Source of the DNA: Polytrichum commune
Taxonomy: Eukaryota > Streptophyta > Polytrichopsida > Polytrichales > Polytrichaceae
Length of the DNA: 64,000 nucleotides
Assembly: GCA_950295325.1 (NCBI GenBank)
Contig: OX485807.1
Span: 27,127,666 to 27,191,665 of the forward strand
Direction: 5' to 3'
Positions within the stretch are counted from its first letter, which is position 1; each line of letters starts with the position of its first letter. The position numbers and the translations under genes are program-made. Shown piece after piece: positions 11,782-22,900 of the stretch. The notes beneath the pieces are model-generated. The model was not told where the DNA came from. It made no database searches and saw nothing but the letters and a program-made list of their open reading frames with translations.

Positions 11782-12618
11782 CTTCGAATTTAGGGTAATC
11801 TAAGATGTGGCGGTTAGGTCTTTAAATGTCTGTATTTACTAATTTTAGCCCTGAATGTTCATACAATCTAAATTCAGCCCTGTCCGATCTATTAATAGAC
11901 TGTCACGTGCTTAAATTAGCTCTACTAATGAGGTACATATGGGCATGTTCTAACCGCCTAGATGTGCCATTGGTAGTTGTCATCCCCTTTCCCCCATTCA
12001 TCCCAAAATAGGCTCATTGTTCATTGCCGGTAATGGAGTTGGTTAAGCCCATCCAAAATTTGTCATCCTTGTGTCCTTCCATCCATTCAACTAAGAGTTC
12101 ATCCCTTCTTCCATCCTTACTATGTCTACTTACTATCCTATTGAGCAACTTCTAACTCATTAGTGTAAGAGGTCACTAACGGGTTTGCTCAAGAGTGGTT
12201 CCTAACCTACTAATCCAAGGGCTCTCACTAATGGGTAGCCCGTAACCCTAATTACCTATGGTCTAGGTAGGTCGGTGGGCCCCATAAGAGGGAAAGGTGG
12301 CTGGCCTTTTCACACACAGTCTTCTCGGGCTCGCAGCCTCCCCCTTTGCTGGGCCTTCACGCCCCTGTCGCCACGTGGCTCGTCACTCTCTCTCCCGCTC
12401 CCAGTTTGCTCTCTGTCTCCTCCATTCGCTTCCGGTCCCTCCGGCTTCCTCCGAACAGCTCCCTCACTGCTCCGAGTTCGGCAGGCCCTCAGTCCCTTTG
12501 GCTCTCACTCTCCCCTGTTACACCCGTTGTGTTGTGCTTCCGAATTCCCTTGTCTTCGCTGGTCCGTCTCGCCCTGCCTGTAAGCTTGCTTGTTGTATTT
12601 GGATTCGGAGGCCCTACA

Positions 12619-12634
12619 TTTTATCCTCCCCTCC
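12619..12634 (-). other. Polypurine tract next to the 3' LTR
   Basis: The coding strand reads GGAGGGGAGGATAAAA immediately before the LTR start TGTAGGG. This is the expected plus-strand primer and fixes the LTR boundary to the base. It lies only 17 bases after the ORF3 stop codon. Confidence 0.9.
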
Positions 12635-12651
12635 GGAGAAAGAGCATGTCC

Positions 12652-15432
12652 CTATGCTCTTGCTTGATCTGTCTGCAGGATGGTACGTGGGCTGGGAGTA
12701 CCGAACCGCCGTGTGGAAATGGCAATTTCTTTTTCCCTGATCACCCTCAAAACATAGTCCTTGATTTGTTGTATTGTGTAGGGTCCTGGTACTTTGTGGG
12801 GATGTCGCTCTTGTAACCAGGTGAACTGCTGCACTGCTTCGTAGCAGATCGTTGTATCCTCGTCAATGAGAGTCTTCAGTGCTTGGCCGAAAGTAATGGG
12901 TTGATTCTTCACGAGTTCTTTGATTTGGTGAAAGGTAGTCTTCGGGTATGACTTGAGATTCGGTAATCGGTGCAATGGCGTGTGGCTGTAATAGTCGGCG
13001 TAGTGGCGACTAATGAATGTCAGAGCACGAAGCACGAACCTGCCCGCATAAAAGGGTGGAGATCCCGTCACGACTTCCATCACCCCTGTAGGTAACTTAA
13101 CCTCTCCTGTAACCCACATAAAGGTTAATGTATCCCTGGCTGTTGCATCTGCCATTTGCCACATCTGTTCGAACTGGGTTCGTGAGAGGAAAGTGCCTGG
13201 TTTGATAAGCGGTACCTTACTCACCAAAAGATTTAGCCCTTTTAGGGCGTGGTAATAGTGCATGATCGTTGTGAAAGGAGGAACATTGGCTGTGAATTGG
13301 TTGTAAATGGCAGCCTGGGGCAATGTGCTAGTCCTGGGGATGTCCGCTGGGCCGAGATTGTTGAGAATGGGGTCCGAGTTTGGGTCTGGAGGGTTTTCGA
13401 AGATCCTCTCCACCGTCTTCTGTAACTCATCCCGTTCTCTGGTAATGTGGCGGAGTTCTAGTTGTAACTCGGCAACCGAGCGTCGCTGGAACTCGGCTGG
13501 GTTCATCCTCTCCTCGATCATTGAGTAGAGTGCAGAGTTACCTGTAACACTGCCACTGGGTTGTGGTGTTGCCTCACCCGATCTGGGGGTGACTGGACTT
13601 GATACTTTCGGTGCCAGATGTAATTTGCGAAGCTCCTCTTCTGTGGTTGCTAAAAGATCTGTCTGTCTCTGGTGCCGGAGCTGCAATTCGGTGAACTGCT
13701 CCTGGGTGGATTCCAGTTCGGCTTCTGTAGCAGCCAACCTGTTATTCTGCTGGTTCAGATCCTCAGTAAGTTGGTCATATTTTGCTTGCTGTCTTTTGTT
13801 GGTTTCCGTGAGAGTGACCAATGCCTCCTCTGCTGTGGTCAATTGATCTTGGAGGTCAAAGGATACTTCGATCTGTTCATCGTAATTCTCATTGAGGGCT
13901 GCAAGTTGGTCAGTGAGTTTCCTGATCTCCATCTGTAACAAACCCTTCCCTACTGCATGCTCATTGTCAGTGAGGGCTTCTTTCTCCCTTAAGTTCTGCT
14001 TGAATTGCTGAGTAGCTTCCTGTTGGATTTTGTGGAATTCAGCGTCCATTGTTTTAATGAATTCTGACCCCGCTTTTCTGGTGAACGTGGTCAGCAGTTG
14101 TTCCAATCTGCGATGAGTAAAACAAATTTGGTTGATCATGCTGGACGTGTCGTCCGGCACTTGCCATTTTTCTGCTGCCTGGAGTACTCTCCTCTTCGGA
14201 GGCTCCCCTTCTGATTCCGTGTCGTGAGCCACCTGTGTGTGGTTGCTGGAGGGCTTGAACGGGTGGGAGGTCACTCGGATCACCGTGTTCAATTTGCCAC
14301 TCCCTGATGCTTCCCCTAATTTCCTCTTCCGGGGTGGTGGTGCTCTTTCCGTCATGGTTAGCCCGGCAGAAGTGCCAAACCCTGCTGTCTTTCTCTCCTG
14401 GCTGCCTAGGAAATTTGCCTCATCAATAATGAGGGTCAAATGAGGCCCAATAACAGTCCTGATGACCTTGGCCTTATCCTCCTGCTGATGTTTATGCAGG
14501 TTGAGCACCTCTGCCTTGAGTTCATCAAAGAACTCTAAGGGCCAATCCACTTTCTGTCCGTTTAGTGCTGCCAGCACTAAATTTGCAAAGTGGATGCTAA
14601 TACTGTACTGGCTCGAGGTATTGAGGCAAAAGAATGAACTCAATAGCCTTAAGGGCCGTTTTGATCCTGCAACCTTACAATCTCCCACTTTCACACTCTT
14701 TTGACTGTCTTGAATCGTTTCGAGGGAAGGAAACAAATCATGTAGCTGCAATTTTCCTCCCTCACCTTGCCCTTTAGGTGTCAAGTGAAAAACTTTGAGG
14801 AACAACTCTCTCCAGTCTTCAGAGAATAAGGGTAACACTTCACCTTTCAGGGTAACTTGCAGTGTGTCCTCTTGAAGCGTGTTGATGGCCTCTGCAGCTC
14901 TTACTGGATGCGTTACTCCCCACGGCACCTCGCACAAAAATCTTTCCAACCGGAGCTTGCGCAAGAAGGTGATTTCTTCCTTGCTGAACTGGGTGCTCCT
15001 AAATGCTGCATCTAAGCTGAAACTGAAAGATTCCATTGGTGTGTATGCTGTCAATCCGTGCATCAGCTTGAGGGTGGGGTAATTTTGCAGAAGCTTCGCA
15101 GCTTGCAAACTTGCCTGAACCAAAACATGTTGCCAGATATGCTGCTTGCATGTGGGTGGGTACAGCTTGTTGTTCTCAGTGCTGAAACCAATGGAGGCGA
15201 GGGCCTTGAGTGCTCCTGACTCAATGTGCTTCCAAGCTTCCCCTTGCTGCGAGTTTGTGTGTTTGGTGCGCTCATCTGCGGTGGCCATGGTGGTTACGAG
15301 CTTGAAAACGGCTAACCGGCTTACTGGTGCAACTGTCGGCTTCAGCTGAAAGGAAGTTGGACGAGGAGGAGGGAAAGGTCTTTGAACCCTAACTCCTGGG
15401 GTTGCGGTTCTTGGTCTCGCTGCCGTGGCCAA
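12652..15432 (-). CDS. ORF3, 926-residue coiled-coil protein in the env-like position
   Basis: A complete frame between pol and the polypurine tract. Residues 1-50 are Pro/Arg-rich. Residues ~60-360 look like a globular domain with many helices. A basic PPRKRKL motif near residue 365 could be a nuclear signal. Residues ~427-597 form a long heptad-rich coiled coil (EELRKL and LTDQLAALNENYDEQ types of sequence), with a second helix at ~650-680. Residues ~705-926 form another probable globular domain. No signal peptide, membrane span or furin-type site is visible, so the env-like label refers only to position. Athila elements carry a 3' ORF here too. I do not recognise the fold; a structural or nucleic-acid-packaging role is possible. 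Confidence 0.8.
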   Translation of the reverse strand: MATAARPRTATPGVRVQRPFPPPRPTSFQLKPTVAPVSRLAVFKLVTTMATADERTKHTNSQQGEAWKHIESGALKALASIGFSTENNKLYPPTCKQHIWQHVLVQASLQAAKLLQNYPTLKLMHGLTAYTPMESFSFSLDAAFRSTQFSKEEITFLRKLRLERFLCEVPWGVTHPVRAAEAINTLQEDTLQVTLKGEVLPLFSEDWRELFLKVFHLTPKGQGEGGKLQLHDLFPSLETIQDSQKSVKVGDCKVAGSKRPLRLLSSFFCLNTSSQYSISIHFANLVLAALNGQKVDWPLEFFDELKAEVLNLHKHQQEDKAKVIRTVIGPHLTLIIDEANFLGSQERKTAGFGTSAGLTMTERAPPPRKRKLGEASGSGKLNTVIRVTSHPFKPSSNHTQVAHDTESEGEPPKRRVLQAAEKWQVPDDTSSMINQICFTHRRLEQLLTTFTRKAGSEFIKTMDAEFHKIQQEATQQFKQNLREKEALTDNEHAVGKGLLQMEIRKLTDQLAALNENYDEQIEVSFDLQDQLTTAEEALVTLTETNKRQQAKYDQLTEDLNQQNNRLAATEAELESTQEQFTELQLRHQRQTDLLATTEEELRKLHLAPKVSSPVTPRSGEATPQPSGSVTGNSALYSMIEERMNPAEFQRRSVAELQLELRHITRERDELQKTVERIFENPPDPNSDPILNNLGPADIPRTSTLPQAAIYNQFTANVPPFTTIMHYYHALKGLNLLVSKVPLIKPGTFLSRTQFEQMWQMADATARDTLTFMWVTGEVKLPTGVMEVVTGSPPFYAGRFVLRALTFISRHYADYYSHTPLHRLPNLKSYPKTTFHQIKELVKNQPITFGQALKTLIDEDTTICYEAVQQFTWLQERHPHKVPGPYTIQQIKDYVLRVIREKEIAISTRRFGTPSPRTILQTDQARA

Positions 15433-16974
15433 CAGCTGGCGTTCGAGGTGGCAGACCGGTAAGTTCTCTGCTCCTTGCCTTTTTCTGCTGGTAAGTTTTT
15501 ATCTTAACTTTTTACTGACTTCTTGCCAGTGGTTTGATGTAGGTATCCTGGTTACCTCTTTAAGTGGGATTCGCCCTTCGGGGCTTGAATCCCCAATTTT
15601 CTTGGGGTCCACTTGTTGGACCCCTCCAATCAAAATTAAATTGGAGTTACTTGTTGGTCTCTATTTCGGCTTTGCCCTCCACTTGGAATTCTGCACTTGT
15701 AATATTTCTTGGAGTTTATGTAATAACATGTGCATATAGGTTATTTTCTTCTTTGCGTAGACTTCATGTCGTGGTAGAGATGATTCTGGAATTTTAGCTT
15801 TTGTATGTGAATATTTGGGCTGGGGAAGAATTTTAAAGGTTCGGAATCTGATGGATTCCTTTACTTGTTATGCAATGTGTTATCCCAATTCTTACTTGCC
15901 TTTCACCGTGCTTTTGTTGAGTTCTGGATGGAGGAATTTTCGATGGGTAACTGGGTAAATTTTGTGCTTGAAAATAAAATGTGAATCTGATGCAGCGTTT
16001 GGTTATACCCGGTTGATACTAGTGTCTGCCCGCCCAGTTAGTTACCCAGATACGTCCTCCTGTTTGTCCTTATGAATTCAGTCTTCATTCATAGCTGGCC
16101 TCCTCACAATAAAGTCCATTCTACAGTGACACCCGGATTTCATTCAACCAAGCCCCATCCAACTGTTCTATACTTCATCCGAGGTCATATCCAGTGCTCA
16201 TGCATTCGCTCTTGAGGTTTTATAGAAACAAGGTATCAAAACTTCATCCCGAACATTGCTCCATTTGTTAAGAGAAAAGTCCAGTCTTCATGAGAGTTTA
16301 CTTGCTTCGTAAAACACACATCTGCCCTCGCTGGTATTAATAAATCGCTAGCTGACGTCTCCATTCTTCTATCAACTCCGAACATTTCATCCATTTGTGG
16401 TAGACTATTCCTCCCGCATTCATATTCATCCGAATTCGCATTCATTTATTTTATGGAGATCTCCTTCCCCATATCGCTTCATTCATAAGTGCCTTCATTT
16501 CCACTGAAATCTATCCTTCAAACTTCATTCGATGTTGTTCTCATCCTTCATCTATCTTTGTTTCCATTTGTAAGTTTACTTCTCGAGGTGTTACTAACGA
16601 CACATTCGACGATTCTATTCCCGAACAACATTCATCCGTGACTTGTTCATCCGGTTACACAGTACTTGGTTCTCCGCGACTTTGCTTCCTCCAACATTTA
16701 TTTAATCATTCATTTGAGCATGATTGCTAAATTTATCCACACCCTTAAATTCATCATGTGGTCTTGGTTAGTTGTAGCATTCCACTTCCGAGTTTCGCGT
16801 GGTCTTGATTTCCTTCCTTGATTTGACCATTTGTTGTTGTTGTCGCATAAATATGTTATGGTCTATTCCCATTACTTTTCACCGCGTTTAGGTGGTAAAA
16901 AGGCTCTCACTGGTTACTAACCCAGTGTGTCGCCCTAAGCGAGCTTTTGCCTAGGGGGGGGTTGTGTGATTTTC
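15433..16974. other. 1.5 kb noncoding spacer between pol and ORF3
   Basis: No convincing frame on either strand. On the printed strand it is rich in CATTC/TTCATC pyrimidine motifs (16080-16700) and has an eight-G run near 16954-16961. It must contain whatever allows ORF3 expression (splice acceptor, internal promoter or re-initiation), but I cannot identify the signal. Confidence 0.6.
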
Positions 16975-19900
16975 TTATTCGAGGGGATGCACCTCCCTAC
17001 CCTCTTTCACATGGGTAAGGTCTTCATAGGCATGGTCCGCATCCCTTTGTACTTCTCCATCCAAGGTTGGCTTAGGTGGCGTAAATACATTTGTTCCTTT
17101 TGGTTTGACCAAATCGTTGGTTGACTGAGTGCCTTTGGTCCCATGGTTGTGTGGTCGTGTTACACCTTGCTCCCATAACTTTGTGGGTTGCGTGTAATAA
17201 CCTTCTAGCATGATACGATGTATCTCCAAGTCCTCTTCATCCAGAGTAGCCTGATCCGGGTATGGTAGAGGTTTGGTATGTGAGGTCGTTCCTTGGTTAG
17301 AGGGGTTCAATAGAGGCTTTGAAATATCCTTGTTTTGAGTTTGGGATTTCTTTGCCTTAATCTCTGCTTCCAACAGATGGCATGCTAGAATTTGTAAAGC
17401 ATAAGCTTGAGTAGTCTCCGGTTCTTGATATGGTTTGAGTTTGTTCATGTTAACTCGCCCCAACTTTTCTCCTTGTAAAGTGGTGACGTCCACCGATCCG
17501 TTGTCATAGAGTTGTTTAATCACGTATGGTCCTGCCCATCGTATTTTGAATTTGCCGGGCCCGGGTATTTTATGGCGTAAATGCCACAAGATTCGTTGGC
17601 CGGGGTAAAATCGTGGTTTGAGTGTAGTCCCTTGCTCTGATTCTTTCTCCATGAGTGCGGATTCCTTAGCCTCATTTTGTGGTGGCTTGGTTGCTCCTTG
17701 TTTACATTGGTGACAACGTGTCTTTGGTTTTGGATGGTCATGTCTTTCTTTGCGTAAGGTTTGCATGTGTCTCATGTTTTCTTCCGCTTCATGTCGGGTC
17801 AAATCCATAACTCTGAGTTGTTCCATTCTCTTTTCGAGAATGGGATGAATTTCTTGGCTCCGTTTTTGGTACACATCAGGGTGAAGGTAAGCCATAGGCA
17901 ATAAGGCTTCCGTACCAAAAACTAATGAAAATGGAGTGTGCTTTGTGGTAACCTTATAGGCTGTCCTATAGGCCCAAAGCGCTGCATGTAACTTGGTGTC
18001 CCAATCTGTTCGATTGGCATTCACCATCTTGGTCAAGGCAACTTTTATTACCTTGTTAGTACTTTCCGCTTGCCCGTTAGCCTGTGGGTAGTAAGTCGTT
18101 GATTTCCGATGTAAGATCATAAACTCTTGGGTGAGTACTTTGATAGTGTCATTAATAAAATGACTCCCTTGGTCGCTCACGAACTCCAAAGGACATCCAA
18201 ATTTAGTGATTATTTCTTCAAAGAGAAATTTGGCCGTGGACTTCGCCGTGTTATCCTTCAAGGCTCTGGCCTCCACCCATTTGGTGGTGTAGTCGGTAGC
18301 TGTAATGATATATCGATTTTTGGTGCCTTTGGCTGGAGGATTGACCGGTCCAATGAAATCCAAACCCCATTTTTGAAACACCTCAGTAGGCATTGTAGGG
18401 TGTAAGGGTTGAAGGTTTGTGGATATTTTAGGGCCAACCCTTTGGCATATATCACATTGAGTGCAATATAAATGAACATCTCGCTTCATGGTGGGCCACC
18501 AATACAAAGCGGTCAAAATCTTGTGGAGGGTGATTCTAGCTGAAAAGTGTCCTCCGGCTATTCCCTCATGAGCTTCCGCAACGATAGCTGTAGTGACTGG
18601 TCCGGCCACGCATGTTCTCCGTATGCCGTCTGGACCTTCTTTAATGAGTGTCCCGTTTTGATTTAACATGAACGGTCGGCTACGTATTGCTATTTGTTGT
18701 CGTTGCGTAGTTGACGCCTCTGTGGTCAAGCGTCCATGTTTTAAGTAGTCAATGTAGGGGGTTCTCCAGTCTTGTTCGTTTTCCCCTTTTGCTGTGATCG
18801 TGGTGCACTCTACCATTCGCCCTGTGGTTTGCTCGGGCCAACAAATCTTGCAGTTTCTACATAAATAGTCAATATCAGGAGGGATTGTGGGCCACCAATA
18901 TGGTCCCGTATTGACTTGTGAGGTTATCTCGTCCATTGAGAGATGTGGGCTCCCTTGATGGTGGATGGTCTCCAACCATTTAATCCCTTTGTCTTTGGAG
19001 ATGCAAAGTTTAATGTCTCCATTTGTGAGTCTCCGTTTTAGTTTCCCCTCTTGTAGGAAGTACTGGGGTAACTCTTCACGTGACACACCCAATTCCTCGT
19101 GGAAGGCAAAATTGCTAAGTTCCATGGGGTTTTTGAGGTGCTGGATGATTGGTTCTCTCCAGTCACGTGCCTTCTGGTTCCTTAAGATAGTTCCATAGTT
19201 TTCAATTTTAAAACCTGGTAGTAAGGTATCCTGGTGCCTTTTGTATTCGTCGATTGTATATTCCACGTCCCGGGGAATATTTGGCCACCAATAGGGGCCT
19301 TTATGTATTTCTATGAATATTTCTTCTTTCGGAAGAGGAGGTACTTGATACTCATAGATTCTTTTTACCCAATCAATGGCATCCTCCTTAGTGATGCACA
19401 TTTTTACAATTCCATTTGGTAATCGGTATTTCAGACCATCTTCAGTTACGAAGTAAGTCTCCGTGTCGAAACTAGTTAACCCCAATTCCTCTTGGGTGTC
19501 AATATGGTTTAGTTTCTCGATGTTAGCTAGTTGTTGTATAACCAAAAGCCTCCAATCTGGCGCATGTGTTGGTTTTTGCGCAACCAAGTCTGGAGTTTCC
19601 ACTGGTTGTGTTCCCATTCCTCTGCAAGTTTTGCAATCTCTTAGATAGTTGCACACATCAACTCCCCATGTTGGCCACCAATATTCTCCTGTGGCCACGG
19701 CCTTCCATGTTTCCATGGCGGCCAAATGAGGTTCAGTTTCTTCGTGAATCCTGGCCAAGTACATGGGTACGTGGGCCTCCGGAATGCAGCGTTGGTTATC
19801 CTTCCCACCTTTACGAATTCTTTGTAGAGTACCATTGGTAAACACAAAATATTTATGGCTGTGTTCCACAGCCGTTTTGTCTCCTGGTGTTAAGTCTTGG

Positions 19901-22900
19901 GTAAAGATTTTCTCGCATGTTAAGTATTCCATATAGGGACGTCTCCAATCCGTGGTGGGCGTTCCTTGGAATTCTTTCTTGCCTAGGTGTGATTGGTTTT
20001 GCTTGCCTTTTGAGTACTCCGGTTGGTTGCTGCAGGTCAAGCATTTATGATCGCATAAGTTTTTAATGTCAGCTCCGCATGTGGGCCACCAGTAGGGTCC
20101 AAATGTGACTAGGTGCCACATCAACTCTATACTAAGGTGTTCTCCCGAGTCGGTGATATGTAAGTCTTTTAAGTGCTCGTCGATTTCTCGCCCGGCAATA
20201 CATATCTTAATGTCTCCATTTGGGAATATCTTCTTTAGTTTCCCTTCTTCGATGAAATATTCTTGGCTTTGATGGGTTATTCTCTTGTGTTGATTTTTGG
20301 AGATACGGGGTCCTTTAAGGTATCCGTATGTGAGGTATTCCACCAATAACCTCCTCCAATCCTTGTTGTCCTGTGATTGTATGGCGATGGATCCACAAAT
20401 TATATTATGGAGCGGGCGTTGAAATCGCGTGCGACAGGATGGGCAATCATACATAATATACATTTGTATGTCGCTTAGTCCCATCGTGGGCCACCAACGG
20501 TTTCCTTGCAAACATCGTAGCCAAGTCTGTTGATCAGTCAGATGTCTCTGTCGGTATACGTGCATTTTTCCAATCCAATGTTTAATTTGGTAATTGGCAA
20601 TGCATATCTTTGTCATACCGTTTTTCTCGAGTTTTCGGAGCTTCCCCTTTTCCAAGGTGAAAATCTCACTATCTCGCATGAGTTCCCTCTGTCCTCTTTG
20701 GGTTTCTGCATCCATTTTGAATCTCCCATGAGCCATGTATTCGACAAGGGGTGTTCTCCAATCGTTGAAGGTTTCTTTGTAAGGGATTATATCCATCTGT
20801 TCATCAGCGGTTGAAGAACTTCCTGCTGTGGGTAACTCTTCTCCCTGTCCTTTACATTCGGTGCATAGCGTGATGAATAGTGCAATATCTTCCGCTAACG
20901 TCGGCCACCAATAAGGGCCTTGTAGCGCCAGTTGGCCGGTGGCTGTTACTGAGAAGTGTCGATTTTCCTTTATATGGAGGGTCTTAATGTAACTCCTCAC
21001 ATATCTCCCAGGTATACATTTCTTTATGATGCCATTGTGAAACATGCGATGTAACTCCCCTTCCTTGAGTATGAAGAATCGACTGCGATATTCGATCAAT
21101 CTTCTTTCCTCGAAGGGTAGGGAACTCACCCATGATCTACCGTACGTTTGACATGTTATATATTGGACATATGGAGTCGTCCAATCTGATTCCGCTTTTC
21201 CCGTCATATCCTCTTGTGCTTCTAAAGGTTGGACAGGAAGTGGGTCATCGTCGTCCTCAGAGTCATGTGGGGTGATGTCCCCAGTTACGTCACCTTTGTC
21301 TGACATCTTACATACTGAGCATTCATCGCAATACTCCAGTACGTCCCTCCTCCGTGTAGGCCACCAATAAGGTGCGCATAATGTATAGTGCCATGTAGTA
21401 GACAGATTGTAGTGCACTCCGTCTTGTTCATGAGCCTCACTTATAAGCTCCTCGATGATGTCCCCGGCTACACATTCATGTATTTTGCCGGAGATACTAA
21501 TTCGCATGAGCTTACCTTCGTCCAACATGAACGGCTCACTCAACTGCCTAATCCTTGTCTGTTCTTCTGGGGTAGCTAGAACGGACAACAATTTCCCGTG
21601 TGTAAGGTACTCGATAAAAGGTGCTCGCCAATCATCAAAAGGTTGCACATGTACCATGAATAGACTTGCATCTGGGAATTGGTCTTCGATCCCTGAGGGA
21701 TTTTCTCCACTTTCTATCCGTGATAGGTGGTCAGCCATTACATGGCTTCTCCCAGGTTTGTACACTACTTCAAAGTCATATTCTTGAAGTAATAACATCC
21801 ATCTAGCAATTCGGCCAGATACCACCGGTCGGTTGACTAGATATAGTAAAGCTTGGTGGTCCACGTAGAAAACCACGTGGTTGGCCAGAAGATAATGCCT
21901 AAATTTGCCGACTGAGTAGATCATTGCCAAGGCTTCGCGCTCGGTGGTGCTGTAATTCTTCTCGGCATTGTTGAGAAGTCTGCTGGCATAGTATATTGGA
22001 GAATCCCTATCTCCGTGTATGTTTTGGGCCAAGACTGCACCAATGGCTATGTTAGAAGCATCACAATGTACATGAAACTCCATAGACCAATTGGGGGTTA
22101 TGAGTATAGGCGTAGTTGTGAGTCTTTTCTTCACCTCTTCAAACGCCTCCTGGCAAGCTTTAGTCCAGATGTATTTTTCTCCTTTCTTTAGGAGTAAGTA
22201 AAGTGGTCTGGTGACTTGTGCATACATCCAGATGAACTTCCGGTGATAAGTAGCTTGTCCTAAGAAGCTCCGGATTCCCCGCACTGTGGTTGGTGGAGGC
22301 AATTTTCCGATTACGTCCACCTTTTTGGGGTCCACTAACAAGCCTTCTTGGCAAACCACATGTCCAAGGAGCCTTCCCGAATTTACACAGAAATAGCACT
22401 TCTCCGGGTTTAGGCTTACTCCGTTTTCACGGCACTTGATAAGGCATTTCTCCAAATGCTCAATATGGTCCGCCTTGGTTCCATAGACGGTAAAATCATC
22501 TAGAAATACTTTCATAAACTTATCAAGGTAATCTGCAAATATTTTCATCATTCCCCTTTGGAATGTGGCTGGGGCACACATCAAACCAAAGGGCATTACT
22601 CGGTATGCGAAAGCTCCATACTCGGTAATAAAAGACGTCTTCAATTGATCCTCCAGTGCGATCATGATTTGGTTGTAACCACTGTACCCGTCCATCAACG
22701 TGTACATTTCATGTCCTGCAACAGCTTCCAAAATTGATTCGGTAAAAGGTAGAGGGAAAGGGTCTACCTTGGTGACTGCGTTGAGTTTGCGGTAGTCAAC
22801 GCACACTCGTAGTTTCCCGTTCTTCTTTGGCACAATCACGATGGGTGACAACCATTCTGTTTTATCAACGGGGTATATGAACCCTGCTTCCAAGTATTTA

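Larger units (their letters stand above)
1..12618 (-). mobile_element. Second tandem copy of the same retrotransposon, truncated by the window edge
   Basis: Bases 1-12618 repeat bases 17221-29838 with a constant offset of 17220; every line compared by eye and every reading frame match. This copy uses the LTR at 10355-12618 as its 5' LTR and contains ORF1 and all but the last 81 residues of the polyprotein. The LTR is therefore shared between two head-to-tail units (LTR, interior, LTR, interior). Such arrays can arise by recombination between LTRs or by assembly error, and the sequence alone cannot separate these. Confidence 0.93.
10355..12618 (-). repeat. LTR shared by both copies: 3' LTR of the complete element, 5' LTR of the truncated one
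   Basis: It appears identical to 27575-29838. On the complete element's 3' side it is preceded by the polypurine tract at 12619-12634. On the other side it is followed by a primer binding site at 10334-10351, so it has correct junctions for both roles. Confidence 0.9.

Noticed and set aside
12652-15432. Calling ORF3 an envelope protein
   Set aside because: No signal peptide, transmembrane segment or cleavage motif is visible; only the genomic position resembles env.
22480-22520. FLDD in place of YxDD as evidence that RT is dead
   Set aside because: Both catalytic Asp residues are present and substitutions at the first position are known among Ty3/gypsy RTs; the rest of the frame is intact.
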